Assembly: GCA_016779205.1 (NCBI GenBank) | Contig: JADHOC010000007.1 | Coordinates: forward strand, 62,001 to 126,000 | DNA length: 64,000 bases | Direction: 5' to 3' | Origin: Planctomycetota bacterium | Lineage (GTDB): Bacteria > Planctomycetota > UBA1135 > GCA-002686595 | Shown: in pieces, positions 17,610 to 26,260 of the stretch | Numbering within the stretch: position 1 is the stretch's first letter | Layout of the letters: every line of letters begins with the position of its first letter | Position numbers and translations under genes: made by a program | The notes under the pieces: model-generated | Told to the model about the DNA's origin: nothing | Databases searched by the model: none | Seen by the model: only the letters and a program-made list of their open reading frames with translations

Positions 17610-18446
17610 TCAGCCCCGATCGCTGCGCTTCTTCCGGCGCTCGTAGGTCATCTCGTCACCCCAGAACCGTGCCCATTGGTTGGCGTAGTCCCCGGAGAGC
17701 TTGGGGGGCTGTTCCGGGACCTCGAAGGTCCTCCGGTTCGACTCCCACCACTGGAGCCACCGGGCCGGATCCTGGCCGGCGTCGGTACCGGTGAGGTAGA
17801 TGAGGGCGGGGCGCACGTTGGCGAGGCGCCCACGAAGCCGCTTGACGTCGGACTTCTTCATCTCGCTGAAGATGGCCTTGGCGGCGTCCGTGGTCCGCAG
17901 GTTGGCCACCGCGAAGACCCGGGCCCGGCGGACCTGCGAGTTCTCTTCCTCGAAGGCTCCCTTGATGAGCAGCGACGTCGACTTTGGAGAGCGGTGTCGG
18001 CCGATGGCACGCAGGACCTCCTCCTGGAGCCCGGGGTCCTTGGCCAGCACCTTCTTGCGGCGGGTGGCGAAGCGGCGGAGCGTGTCCAGCGCCTGCTCCT
18101 CCTCCATGCGTCCGAGGAGTTCGGCGGCGATCATCGCCACGTCGTCCGAGCGATCGTCGAGCACCTTGCCGAAGGCCTTGATGACCTCGGGATAGGGGGC
18201 CTCGGCCGCGTCCACGAGGGCGGCCTGCCGCACATTCGCCTCCTTGGAGCGGAGCCCTTCGTTGAGCTTCTCCAAGGCCGCCTTCTCCTTCGCGGCTCGC
18301 TGCTTCGGGGTCTCCTTGCCGTCGTCCCTGGATTGCTGGGGACGAACGACAGCCCGCGAGGCCTCCGCAGGTGCCGGGCACGAGCTCCCTGCAGGGGCGA
18401 GGGCGGTCCCTGCGGAGAGGAGTGCGAGGAGCAGTTGGATACGCAT
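17610..18446 (-). CDS. Exported HEAT-repeat protein
   Basis: The 278-residue protein has a signal peptide (MRIQLLLALLSAGTALAPAGSS), then a charged linker and HEAT-like alpha-helical repeats (about 60-215), for example VRQAALVDAAEAPYPEVIKAF and DVAMIAAELLGRM. A C-terminal Trp-rich segment (ARWLQWWESNRR, and a WARFWGDE near the end) is typical of planctomycete HEAT proteins. It probably serves as a protein-binding scaffold outside the cytoplasm. It lies 3 bp after the histidine-phosphatase-like gene. Confidence 0.7.
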   Translation of the reverse strand: MRIQLLLALLSAGTALAPAGSSCPAPAEASRAVVRPQQSRDDGKETPKQRAAKEKAALEKLNEGLRSKEANVRQAALVDAAEAPYPEVIKAFGKVLDDRSDDVAMIAAELLGRMEEEQALDTLRRFATRRKKVLAKDPGLQEEVLRAIGRHRSPKSTSLLIKGAFEEENSQVRRARVFAVANLRTTDAAKAIFSEMKKSDVKRLRGRLANVRPALIYLTGTDAGQDPARWLQWWESNRRTFEVPEQPPKLSGDYANQWARFWGDEMTYERRKKRSDRG

Positions 18447-18449
18447 GGG

Positions 18450-19085
18450 TCAGGAGAGGGGGGCGGTCGGGGGCTGGTTCCAGGAGGCCACACGCCAGCC
18501 CGTTGACTCCTCCCACACCATCCTACCCACATGGCCGGTCTTGACCTTGAAAGAGCCCTCCTCGATGGCGCCCTCGAGGGCGCCGGGCACGAGCCCCAGG
18601 AACCACCGCAGCAGCCCGTTGCTGCTGCAGACCAGCACGCGGCCCCCATGGGCCCCTGAGGCCACCTCGGCGGCGAAGCGGTCCACGCGGCCGCGGACCT
18701 CGGGGAGGGACTCCGGCCAGCCCGCGTCCAGGGGCCACTGGCTCTGCTCGTTCCAGGCGCGGACGGCGGCGTCTCCGTGCTCGGCGACGATCTCCTCCGT
18801 GGTCCTTCCACCCCAGCTGCCGTAGTCCACCTCGTCGAGGGCGGGGTGGGTGTTCGGCGCAGGGACTCCAGCGGTGGCGATCTGGAGGTGCTCCGCCTGT
18901 CGCTTCAGCCCGCCCGAGAGGGCTGCCGTCGGGCGCCAATCCGCCGCTTCCAGGGTCCCGGCGAACGCGCGGGCCTGGGCCCGACCGGATTCCACGAGGG
19001 GGAGGTCCTGCCCGCTGCCCACCCAGACGATCCGGTCGCCGGGCGCGAAGGTGTTCCCGTGGCGGACCAGCAGGAGCTCGATCAT
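18450..19085 (-). CDS. Histidine-phosphatase-like protein lacking the second catalytic His
   Basis: The 211-residue protein has the phosphoglycerate-mutase-like fold: LLVRHGNT with H9 as the phospho-acceptor, a SGGLKRQAEH segment and the acidic DEVDYGSWGG (about 84-93). In the normal second motif (VVSHGG) the catalytic His is replaced: the protein reads VLVCSSNGLLRW with N156 in its place. Activity may therefore be lost or altered. Its ATG overlaps the kdsB stop (ATGA), so it is translated with a Kdo-activating enzyme. A role in Kdo or sugar phosphate metabolism is only suggested by this coupling. Confidence 0.75.
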   Translation of the reverse strand: MIELLLVRHGNTFAPGDRIVWVGSGQDLPLVESGRAQARAFAGTLEAADWRPTAALSGGLKRQAEHLQIATAGVPAPNTHPALDEVDYGSWGGRTTEEIVAEHGDAAVRAWNEQSQWPLDAGWPESLPEVRGRVDRFAAEVASGAHGGRVLVCSSNGLLRWFLGLVPGALEGAIEEGSFKVKTGHVGRMVWEESTGWRVASWNQPPTAPLS

Positions 19086-19882
19086 CGGGCGCGCCCCTGC
19101 TCGTCCACCAGCTCCCCGTCTTCGGCGAGGAGCTGCTCCACGCGCCGCAGGTCCTCAGGGCTGTCGATGGCCAGGTGCCGCCGTCCCCGGTAGTCGACCT
19201 CGACCACCCGGATCCCCATGCCGTTCTCGAGGGCTCGCAGCTGCTCCAACCCTTCGGTCAACTCGAGGGGGCTCGGCCCCATGGCGATGAAGCGCTCCAG
19301 AGCCTCGCGTCGGTAGCCGTAGAGGCCGATGTGACGGAAGGTGGGGGCCCCGCCCGCGGCGTCCCGGATGAAGGGGATCATCGCCTTGGAGAAGTAGAGG
19401 GCGTTCCCCTCGCGGTCGAAGGTGACCGTCGTGCCGCCCACCTCCCCGGCTGCCTTCGCCTCCCGCAGGAGCTGGAGCGAGCCCTCGTCCAGGCGCGCGG
19501 CAGGGGTGACGATGGGGGCCTCGGGTGCACGCTCCATCTCTCGGACCACCGCCTCGATCACCCAAGGCGGCGTCAGTACGGCGTCGCCCTGGAGATTGAT
19601 GATGGCGTCGGGGGCCTCGTCGAGGCTCTGGGCTGCGGCGTGAACGCGCTCGGTGCCGTTCCTGCATGACGCGGGCGTCATGACCCCCTCACCGCCGAAG
19701 TCCCGCACGTGGTCGAGGATCCGCTCGTCATCCGTGGCGACCACGACCTGGTCCACGCCTTCCGCCGCCGCGGCGATCTCGTGGACCCGGCGGATCAACG
19801 AGCGCCCGGCGACATCGGCCAGGGGCTTGCCCGGAAAGCGCGTCGACCCGTACCGCGCGGGGATCACGACCGCGGTCCTCAT
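19082..19882 (-). CDS. kdsB: CMP-Kdo synthetase KdsB
   Basis: The 266-residue enzyme opens with VVIPARYGSTRFPGKPL, the nucleotide-binding loop of 3-deoxy-manno-octulosonate cytidylyltransferase. It also has VVATDDERI, NLQGDAV, and HIGLYGYRREAL near residue 183-194. KdsB activates Kdo with CTP for LPS inner-core synthesis in the cytoplasm. I start at the ATG at 19882, which overlaps the SEC-C gene stop by 4 bp. Its presence indicates that the host makes Kdo-containing lipopolysaccharide. Confidence 0.95.
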   Translation of the reverse strand: MRTAVVIPARYGSTRFPGKPLADVAGRSLIRRVHEIAAAAEGVDQVVVATDDERILDHVRDFGGEGVMTPASCRNGTERVHAAAQSLDEAPDAIINLQGDAVLTPPWVIEAVVREMERAPEAPIVTPAARLDEGSLQLLREAKAAGEVGGTTVTFDREGNALYFSKAMIPFIRDAAGGAPTFRHIGLYGYRREALERFIAMGPSPLELTEGLEQLRALENGMGIRVVEVDYRGRRHLAIDSPEDLRRVEQLLAEDGELVDEQGRAR

Positions 19883-20373
19883 GCGTTCTTCCCGTGGCAC
19901 TTCTTGAACTTCTTGTCGCTCCCGCAGGAGCAAGGGTCGTTCCGGCCGAGCTTCGCCGCCCCGTGCTGGAAGGGCTCCTTGGGCGGCGCGTGTCCGTGCC
20001 CGTGGGGGTTGGTCCCGGTGCGCACGGTCTGGAGGAACTCATCGATGGTGGCCTCGAAGCTCTTCTTCATCTCGAAGGCGTTGACCACCACCTCCGTGGC
20101 CTCGAGGTGCTCGAGGTAGGCGCGCAGGACGTCAGGGGCTCGCTCGGCCAGCTCCTCCCCTCGTCGGAACCTCCCCGGCAGGAGGTGGCCGAGCGCCCCG
20201 TGCATGGCCTGGCCGTCCATCGTCCTGGGGGCGCTGCCCATATCGTCATAGCAGACGGAGAGGAAGCGCTCGACGATGGTGCGCACCTCGTCATCGGGGG
20301 CGGCCAGGCCCGCGGCCTGGGGAGAGTCCATGAAGCTCGCCAGGGCGAGGGTGATGGGTTTGCTGGTGGCCAT
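19879..20373 (-). CDS. SEC-C motif zinc-binding protein
   Basis: The 164-residue protein has an alpha-helical N-terminal part and ends in a SEC-C motif, LGRNDPCSCGSDKKFKKCHG (about 142-161), with the CxC...CH zinc ligands also found at the SecA C-terminus. SEC-C modules bind zinc and mediate protein or ribosome contacts. It is the first gene of the run leading to kdsB, with ATGA overlap. It is too short to be SecA; the helical part has no recognised function. Confidence 0.8.
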   Translation of the reverse strand: MATSKPITLALASFMDSPQAAGLAAPDDEVRTIVERFLSVCYDDMGSAPRTMDGQAMHGALGHLLPGRFRRGEELAERAPDVLRAYLEHLEATEVVVNAFEMKKSFEATIDEFLQTVRTGTNPHGHGHAPPKEPFQHGAAKLGRNDPCSCGSDKKFKKCHGKNA

Positions 20374-20462
20374 GGGGGGGAAGGTAGCACCGCGGGACGC
20401 CGCGGAGGGAACTCACGCTTCGCACTTGGGCTCGGGGATGGTTTCGGTGCATCGTCGAGGGC

Positions 20463-21737
20463 ATGGCAGCGGCCCCTGACCCCCCCGGCAGCTTCGACGA
20501 CCTCGACCTCTCCCCTGCGCTCCGGCAGGGAGTCCAGGACGCCGGGTTCGTGGAGCTGCGTCCGATCCAGGCCGCCGCGCTGCCGGCGGCGCTGGACGGG
20601 CGAGATGTCCTGGGGCTCGCGAGGACCGGCACCGGGAAGACCGCCGCCTTCGCGCTGCCGATCCTCCAGCGCCTCGAGGGGCGGCCAGCCGAGGCGGGCC
20701 GCCCCAGAGCCCTCATCCTGGCGCCGACCCGCGAGCTGGCGCGGCAGATCGAGGGCGACCTCGTCGACCTCGGGCGACACCTCTCGGTGCGGATGGCGGC
20801 GGCCTACGGGGGCGTCAAGATCGACCGCCAGCGCGAGGCCCTCGAGGCGGGTTGCGACGTGCTCGTCGCGTGCACAGGTCGGCTCCTCGACCTCGCGCGG
20901 GAGGGAGCCTGCGAGCTCGGAGAGGTCGAGGTGCTGGTCCTGGACGAGGCCGACCGGCTCCTGGACATGGGTTTCCTCCCGGACGTTCGGCGCATCCTCG
21001 AGCGCGTGCCCGACGTGCGACAGACGATGTTCTTCTCGGCGACCATGCCGGAGGCCGTCCAGGCCCTGGCCCAGGGCGTGCTCAAGGAGCCCGAGATCAT
21101 CGACCTCGGGCACACGCGGCCCGCCGAGACCATCGAGCACTCGCTCCACCCCGTTCGGTCCACGGCGAGGTCCAAGCTGCTCCGGACCATTGTCGAGGCG
21201 GACGAGGCGGGGAGCGCGATCATCTTCACGCGTACCAAGCAGCGGGCGAAGCAGGTCGCTCGGCAGCTGGAGAAGCGCGGCCACGCCGTGTCGCTGCTGC
21301 ACGGGGACAAGAAGCAGGGCGCGCGGGATCGAGCGCTCCAGGGGTTCCGGGACGGCGAGGTTCGCTTCCTCGTGGCGACGGATCTGGCCGCGCGCGGGCT
21401 CGACGTGGAGGGCGTGGCGCGGGTGGTCAACTTCGACGTTCCCCTCGATCCCGACACGTACGTCCACCGGATCGGGCGGACCGGTCGGGCGGACCGGTCC
21501 GGCGAGGCGATCACCATCGCCTCGGTGGACGAGCTGGACCAGGTGCGGGCCATCGAGGCCCGGATCGGCGCCCGGATCCCGCGCAAGTTCATGCCGACCT
21601 TCGCGCCCATGGACCTCCACGAGCTGCTCGATGAGTCGGAGAGCCGCAAGCCGCCGCGCCGGGGCGGCGGGGCCCGCCGAAGCTCGGCTCCCCGGGGTAG
21701 CGGCGGTGGGCGCAGGGGCTCACGCCGCAGGCGCTAA
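20463..21737 (+). CDS. DEAD-box RNA helicase, RhlE-like
   Basis: The 424-residue helicase shows the motifs in order: Q-motif (ELRPIQAAALP), ARTGTGKT (53-60), APTRELA, VLDEADRLLDMGF with DEAD at 161-164, FFSATMP, the RGLDVEG motif and HRIGRTGRA. The usual TPGR motif reads ACTGRLLD here. The C-terminus is a short basic Arg/Gly/Ser tail for RNA binding. It resembles RhlE-type helicases, with roles in ribosome assembly or mRNA turnover. The TPR lipoprotein gene follows after 25 bp. Confidence 0.9.
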   Translation: MAAAPDPPGSFDDLDLSPALRQGVQDAGFVELRPIQAAALPAALDGRDVLGLARTGTGKTAAFALPILQRLEGRPAEAGRPRALILAPTRELARQIEGDLVDLGRHLSVRMAAAYGGVKIDRQREALEAGCDVLVACTGRLLDLAREGACELGEVEVLVLDEADRLLDMGFLPDVRRILERVPDVRQTMFFSATMPEAVQALAQGVLKEPEIIDLGHTRPAETIEHSLHPVRSTARSKLLRTIVEADEAGSAIIFTRTKQRAKQVARQLEKRGHAVSLLHGDKKQGARDRALQGFRDGEVRFLVATDLAARGLDVEGVARVVNFDVPLDPDTYVHRIGRTGRADRSGEAITIASVDELDQVRAIEARIGARIPRKFMPTFAPMDLHELLDESESRKPPRRGGGARRSSAPRGSGGGRRGSRRRR

Positions 21738-21762
21738 GTTGATACGGTGCCGGCCCGATCCC

Positions 21763-23172
21763 GTGCATCAACCGCTCACCAGACCCCTCAGCGCCGCGCT
21801 GCTGACGTCCTCGCTGCTGATCCTCTCGGCGTGCTCGGGCGGAGCCGCCCCCGCCGTTGAGGTGCCCTGGCCGCACTCCATGGCCGGCTACGACACGGCG
21901 CTGGTGGAGGCCCTCGAGGAGGCACGCGGGGTGGTCCTCGCGAGCCCCGGAGACGCGGCGAGCTGGGTCGACCTGGGGATGCTCTTCGAGGCCCACCTGC
22001 AGCTGGAGCTTGCCGAGAGCTGCTACGGCGAGGCGGTGAGGCTCGACGGGTCGGCCCCTCGATCCTGGTACCGGCTCGCGGCCATGCGGGGCAAGAACGG
22101 GCGGGTCGCCGAGGCGTTGGACGCCCTGGCGCGCGTGGAGGAGCTCGAGCCGGGCTACGCCCCCGCCTGGCGCCGCAAGGGGTGGCTCCTGCTCGCCGAC
22201 GGGCGACCGGGCGAGGCGGGGGCGGCCTTCGAACGCGCCGCGTCGATCGACCCGACGGACTCCGTTGCGCAGCTCGGTCGGGTCGAGTCGGAGCTCGAGG
22301 CCGGCGACGCCGTGGCGGCCCTGGCGCGCCTGGACCGCCTCGAGGGCATCGCGCCCTCGAGCCAGGCGTTCTACCACCGGCTGCGGGGGCGAGCCCTCTC
22401 CGGGCTCGGCCGCTTCGAGGAGGCGGAGCCCGAGCTGGCGCGTGGCCGCGGCGCCAGGGTCGGAGGCGCGGACCCCTGGATGCGTGAGGTGAACGCGCTC
22501 AAGGTCGGAGAGTCGGCCATCCTCCTGCGCGCCGAGCGGATGATCGAGGGCGGTCAGGCCGCCGCCGCCGTGGAGCTGCTTCGCGGGCTGGAGGCTCGCG
22601 ATCCCGACGACCCGCGGGTCTTCAAGCGCAAGGGGCGCGCGCTCGCGCGGGTCGGGGACTGGCCCGGGGCCGCGGTGGCGTTGAGTCGGGCATCCGAGCT
22701 GGACCCCGCCGATCGCGGGCTCGCCCTGGCCTCGGCCTCGGCGATGGTCAACGCGGGTGACGGTGAGGGGGCGCTCCTGGCGGCCAACCGCCTGCTGGAG
22801 ATCGACCCCGGCTTCGCCGATGCCCATGAGCTGCGCGCCGAGATGCTGCTCGTCCTCGGGAAGCCAGCTCAGGTCAGCGGCGCGATCGAGGCGGCTGGCG
22901 AACAGGGCATCGAGACGGTGGGGCTGGCCGTCACCGCGGGCAAGGCCGCACTGGAGCTCGAGGACTTCGGCGGCGCGCGCGTGGCCTTCGAGCGGGCGCT
23001 CGAGCTCGACGAGGGCAGCTCCGACGCCCTCGCCGGCAGGGCGCTCTCCTGCCTCGAGCTCGGAGCCCGGGAGGCCGCGGCGTCCTCCGTGGCCTCGCTC
23101 CGGTCCGTCGACCCGGATCACCCGCTGCTCGGGGTCCTCGAGGAGGCGCTCGCCGCCGGAGGGGAGCGATGA
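21763..23172 (+). CDS. TPR-repeat lipoprotein
   Basis: I start at the GTG at 21763, which gives a lipoprotein signal ending in LLILSAC (469 residues in total); this frame also runs far upstream as an artefact of GC-rich sequence. Repeats of about 34 residues with the TPR alternation (A at 8 and 20, P at 32; for example GRPGEAGAAFERAASIDPTD) fill residues about 45-460. It is probably outer-membrane or periplasm anchored and protein-binding. Its stop overlaps the start of the CRTAC1-type gene, a pairing often seen in Planctomycetes and Acidobacteria. Confidence 0.85.
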   Translation: MHQPLTRPLSAALLTSSLLILSACSGGAAPAVEVPWPHSMAGYDTALVEALEEARGVVLASPGDAASWVDLGMLFEAHLQLELAESCYGEAVRLDGSAPRSWYRLAAMRGKNGRVAEALDALARVEELEPGYAPAWRRKGWLLLADGRPGEAGAAFERAASIDPTDSVAQLGRVESELEAGDAVAALARLDRLEGIAPSSQAFYHRLRGRALSGLGRFEEAEPELARGRGARVGGADPWMREVNALKVGESAILLRAERMIEGGQAAAAVELLRGLEARDPDDPRVFKRKGRALARVGDWPGAAVALSRASELDPADRGLALASASAMVNAGDGEGALLAANRLLEIDPGFADAHELRAEMLLVLGKPAQVSGAIEAAGEQGIETVGLAVTAGKAALELEDFGGARVAFERALELDEGSSDALAGRALSCLELGAREAAASSVASLRSVDPDHPLLGVLEEALAAGGER

Positions 23173-24830
23173 GAGCGCAGGGGCTCCTGATGGCGCTCGC
23201 GCTGGCGGCGTGCTCGGGCGACGTGGGGGAGGCCCCCAGGGACGACCCCGAGGCGGGCGCCGAGGCCTGGTTCGTGGATGAGACCGTCGCGCGGGGCGTC
23301 GACTTCGTGCATCGCTCCGGGCACGGAGAGCGCTTCTTCTTTCCCGAGCTCATGGGCGGCGGCGTCGCCCTGTTCGACAAGGAGGGGGACGGCGACCTGG
23401 ACCTCCTGATGGTGCAGAGCGGGACGCTCACGGGCCCCGGCGAAGGGGACCACCGGCTCTACGAGAACGACGGCAGCGGGAACTTCGAGGATGTCACCGC
23501 GGCTGCAGGGATCGCTCCTGGCGGCTACGGGATGGGAGCCGCCGCCGCGGACTACGACGGCGACGGGGACGTGGACCTCTACATCACCTGCGTCGGGCCC
23601 AATCGGCTCCTGCAGAACGATGGGCAGGGGCACTTCACCGACGTCACGGCCCAGGCCGGCGTCGGTGACCCAAGCTGGGGGACGAGCGCGACGTTCCTCG
23701 ACCTGGACCAGGATGGGCACCTGGACCTGTTCATCACGAACTACGTGGACTGGAGCGTCGAGACCGAGAAGGACTGCTTCGATCCGACGGGGCTCGCGGA
23801 CTACTGCAGCCCCCTCGCCTACGGTGCGCCCTCCGTGGATACCCTGTACCGCAACAACGGCGACGGGACGTACTCGGACGTGAGCGCGGCGATGGGACTC
23901 GATGCCACGCCGGGCAACGGGCTGGGCGCGGTCGCCGGAGACTTCGACGGCGACGGGCAGGTGGACCTGTTCGTGGCCAACGATCAGATGCCGGACAGCC
24001 TCTGGCTGCGCGGGGAAGATGGGCGCCTGGTGGACCGGGCCGAGCGCTTCGGATGCGCGCGAGACCCGCACGGCAACCCCCGGGCGGGGATGGGCGTGGA
24101 CGCGGTGGACGTGGAGGGGGACGGCGATCTGGACCTGCTCGTCGTGCACATGGCGCGGGAGCAGGACGGGTTCTTCCGCAACCGCGGCGATGGCTTCATC
24201 GAGGAGACCCGCCTCTCTGGCATCGGCATGGGTACCTTCCGGCGCACACGCTTCGGGGTGGGGTTCCACGACTTCGACGGCGACGGTTGGCTGGACCTCT
24301 ACGTCGCCAACGGGCGGGTGAATCAGATGATGGCCCCCATCTCATCCGACGATATCTATGCGGAGCCGAACAGCCTGCTCCAGGGGCTGCCCAACGGGCG
24401 CTGGAAGCCGGTCGAGCCGCCCGGCGGGACCTCCTCGGAGGTCTTGCTCACCAGCCGGGGCGCCGCCTTCGGCGACCTCAACGGGGACGGAGCCGTGGAC
24501 ATCGTGGTCGGCAGTCGGGACGGACGAGCGCAGGTCCTGATGAATGTCGCGGCGGGTGATCGCCGGCAGCTCTCCGTCCGGCTCCTGGACGGCTCCCGGG
24601 ATGCCCTCGGCGCCACCGCGTCCATCGAGGTCGGAGGGCGGACCCTGCGTCGGACCGTGAAGCCGGGATACAGCTACTGCAGCTCGAGCGCGCCCTCGCT
24701 CCACTTCGGGCTGGACGATCACCGGGGGCCCCTCGAGGTCGACGTGCGTTGGCCGGACGGGGCGACGGAGGGGTTCTCCGTCGAGGGGGGCGCCTCCTCC
24801 GTGAGCCTCGTTCGGGGACAGGGCCGCTGA
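23169..24830 (+). CDS. FG-GAP/VCBS repeat lipoprotein with ASPIC/UnbV C-terminus (CRTAC1 family)
   Basis: The 553-residue protein has a lipoprotein signal (LALAAC, C15). Seven calcium-binding-type repeats with DxDGDG cores (for example DYDGDGDVDLYIT and DFDGDGWLDLYVANG) form a seven-bladed beta-propeller. The last about 90 residues match the ASPIC/UnbV domain: RTLRRTVKPGYSYCSSSAP, a LHFGL strand and VRWPDG. Such proteins are surface or periplasmic, probably binding or adhesion modules. It starts within the stop of the TPR lipoprotein (ATGA), which suggests the two act together. Confidence 0.9.
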   Translation: MRAQGLLMALALAACSGDVGEAPRDDPEAGAEAWFVDETVARGVDFVHRSGHGERFFFPELMGGGVALFDKEGDGDLDLLMVQSGTLTGPGEGDHRLYENDGSGNFEDVTAAAGIAPGGYGMGAAAADYDGDGDVDLYITCVGPNRLLQNDGQGHFTDVTAQAGVGDPSWGTSATFLDLDQDGHLDLFITNYVDWSVETEKDCFDPTGLADYCSPLAYGAPSVDTLYRNNGDGTYSDVSAAMGLDATPGNGLGAVAGDFDGDGQVDLFVANDQMPDSLWLRGEDGRLVDRAERFGCARDPHGNPRAGMGVDAVDVEGDGDLDLLVVHMAREQDGFFRNRGDGFIEETRLSGIGMGTFRRTRFGVGFHDFDGDGWLDLYVANGRVNQMMAPISSDDIYAEPNSLLQGLPNGRWKPVEPPGGTSSEVLLTSRGAAFGDLNGDGAVDIVVGSRDGRAQVLMNVAAGDRRQLSVRLLDGSRDALGATASIEVGGRTLRRTVKPGYSYCSSSAPSLHFGLDDHRGPLEVDVRWPDGATEGFSVEGGASSVSLVRGQGR

Positions 24831-24952
24831 GTCCAGGGTTCGCGACCCAGGACATGGGGTAATTCCCGCCCGAGAGTCCGTGCGGTGTGGCGCCGGATCG
24901 GGCTCCTCCGTCGCGGCGACGGGTGGGTCGCTCGTTCTCTTGGGAGGAGACG

Positions 24953-25405
24953 ATGGACACGATCGAGAAGCAGATCGACGAGTTCCGCTACGAAGCGGCG
25001 GACGGCGCCAAGGTGCGCATCGTGGAGGACATGGCCGTCAACGAGGACGAGCGGGTCATCCCCTTCCTGCTAGAGGTCCTCTCGGACGCAGATGAGTTCG
25101 AGCTCGCCCGCGTCGAGGCGGCGAAACTCCTCGGGTCCGGCTTCGAGGTCCAGCGGGAACGGATCTGTGAGGTGCTCGCCCAGGTCCTCGACATGACCCA
25201 TCCGTCCGAGGCGGTGTTCAGCTCCGTGATGGACGCGGCCAGCGCCTACGACCATCACTCCCCCGAGCTCCGCGCGGCCCTGCGCGAGGCCGAGGCCCGG
25301 CTCCTCGATGCGGACCCGGAGGTGGCCCTGCGTCGGGAGAGTTCTTCGAGGGACGCCGAGCTGGCGCTCGGCTTCCTCGATGAACTCGGCGGGCTCGACC
25401 TGTGA
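24953..25405 (+). CDS. Small HEAT-repeat cytoplasmic protein
   Basis: The 150-residue acidic helical protein resembles HEAT/armadillo repeats (ERVIPFLLEVLSDADEFELARVEAAKLLG). The ATG at 24953 has the strong ribosome-binding site GGAGG at 24943-24947; the longer frame from 24887 lacks one. There is no signal peptide. Function unknown. It is convergent with msrB, only 15 bp apart. Confidence 0.7.
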   Translation: MDTIEKQIDEFRYEAADGAKVRIVEDMAVNEDERVIPFLLEVLSDADEFELARVEAAKLLGSGFEVQRERICEVLAQVLDMTHPSEAVFSSVMDAASAYDHHSPELRAALREAEARLLDADPEVALRRESSSRDAELALGFLDELGGLDL

Positions 25406-25420
25406 CCTGAGCGGGCGGCT

Positions 25421-26119
25421 CTAGCCGTCGATGCGGGCGGGGAGAGGCTCGCCCTCGGGGACGAAGCTCATGGAGACGGAGTTCACGCAGTGGCGCGTGT
25501 TCTTGTCCGTGAAGCGTTCACCGATGAAGACGTGCCCGAGGTGGCCGCCGCAGTGCTCGCAGAGGATCTCGGTTCGCCCACCGTCGGCGTCGGTCTCCCG
25601 ACGGACCGCGCCCGCGATCTCATCGTCGAAGCTCGGCCAACCACAATGGCTCTCGAATTTGTCCTCGGAGAGGTAGAGGGCCGCGTTGCAGCGCCGGCAG
25701 ATGTAGGTGCCCTTCGCCTTGTTGTCGAGGAGGGCTCCGGTGCCGGGGCGCTCGGTGCCCTTCCGGAGGATCACGTACTCCTCGGAGCTGCTCAGTTCGT
25801 TGAACTCGCCTTGGACGGACTCTTGCATGGGGGATCGGGGGTCGGTGTTGGGGGCGGCCTCCTCGCCGGTCTCCATCGGGGGGGCAGGGGGGGCCTCGCT
25901 GCCCGGTGTCTGGGCAGCGACGACGCCGGCACTCGCCGCGTCCTCCGGCTTCTCGGCCGGCGTGGCGAGGACCGTGGGGGGCGCAGCGTCGGCTCCTCCT
26001 CCGGATGCCGAGGTCGAGGTCCTCGGGGCGGGGTCACCGCCAGGGTCCTGGGGTGCCTGCGTGCAGCACGCGACGAGGGAGGCGATGAGGAGGCTGGCGA
26101 GGGTCTTGAGAGGGCTCAT
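25421..26119 (-). CDS. msrB: Lipoprotein-type methionine-R-sulfoxide reductase MsrB
   Basis: The 232-residue protein starts at the ATG at 26119. It has a lipoprotein signal with lipobox LVAC (C18) and then a Pro/Ala/Glu-rich linker of about 85 residues that should be disordered. The MsrB domain begins near residue 105: zinc Cys pairs C141/C144 and C187/C190, the CGWPSF loop, GHVF and the catalytic C211 in HCVNSVS. It repairs R-methionine sulfoxide. Membrane anchoring implies repair of envelope proteins. The long linker would let the domain reach away from the membrane. Confidence 0.92.
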   Translation of the reverse strand: MSPLKTLASLLIASLVACCTQAPQDPGGDPAPRTSTSASGGGADAAPPTVLATPAEKPEDAASAGVVAAQTPGSEAPPAPPMETGEEAAPNTDPRSPMQESVQGEFNELSSSEEYVILRKGTERPGTGALLDNKAKGTYICRRCNAALYLSEDKFESHCGWPSFDDEIAGAVRRETDADGGRTEILCEHCGGHLGHVFIGERFTDKNTRHCVNSVSMSFVPEGEPLPARIDG

Positions 26120-26260
26120 GGGTAGGGCTCCGGGTGCAGCGGCATCATGGGCGACCATTCCGGTCGTTGGTAGCGGGCTGGCGGCGGGATGGGGGAGCTT
26201 CTACAGGGACGGAACCTGGGGCGCGATTCTGTGGGGCCTGGGGGCGCCGTCGCCGCGGGG

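Noticed and set aside
19894..21762. Upstream part of the open frame that ends in the TPR lipoprotein
   Set aside because: It overlaps the SEC-C and DEAD-box genes and is Arg/Ser-rich; the lipoprotein signal after the GTG at 21763 marks the real start.
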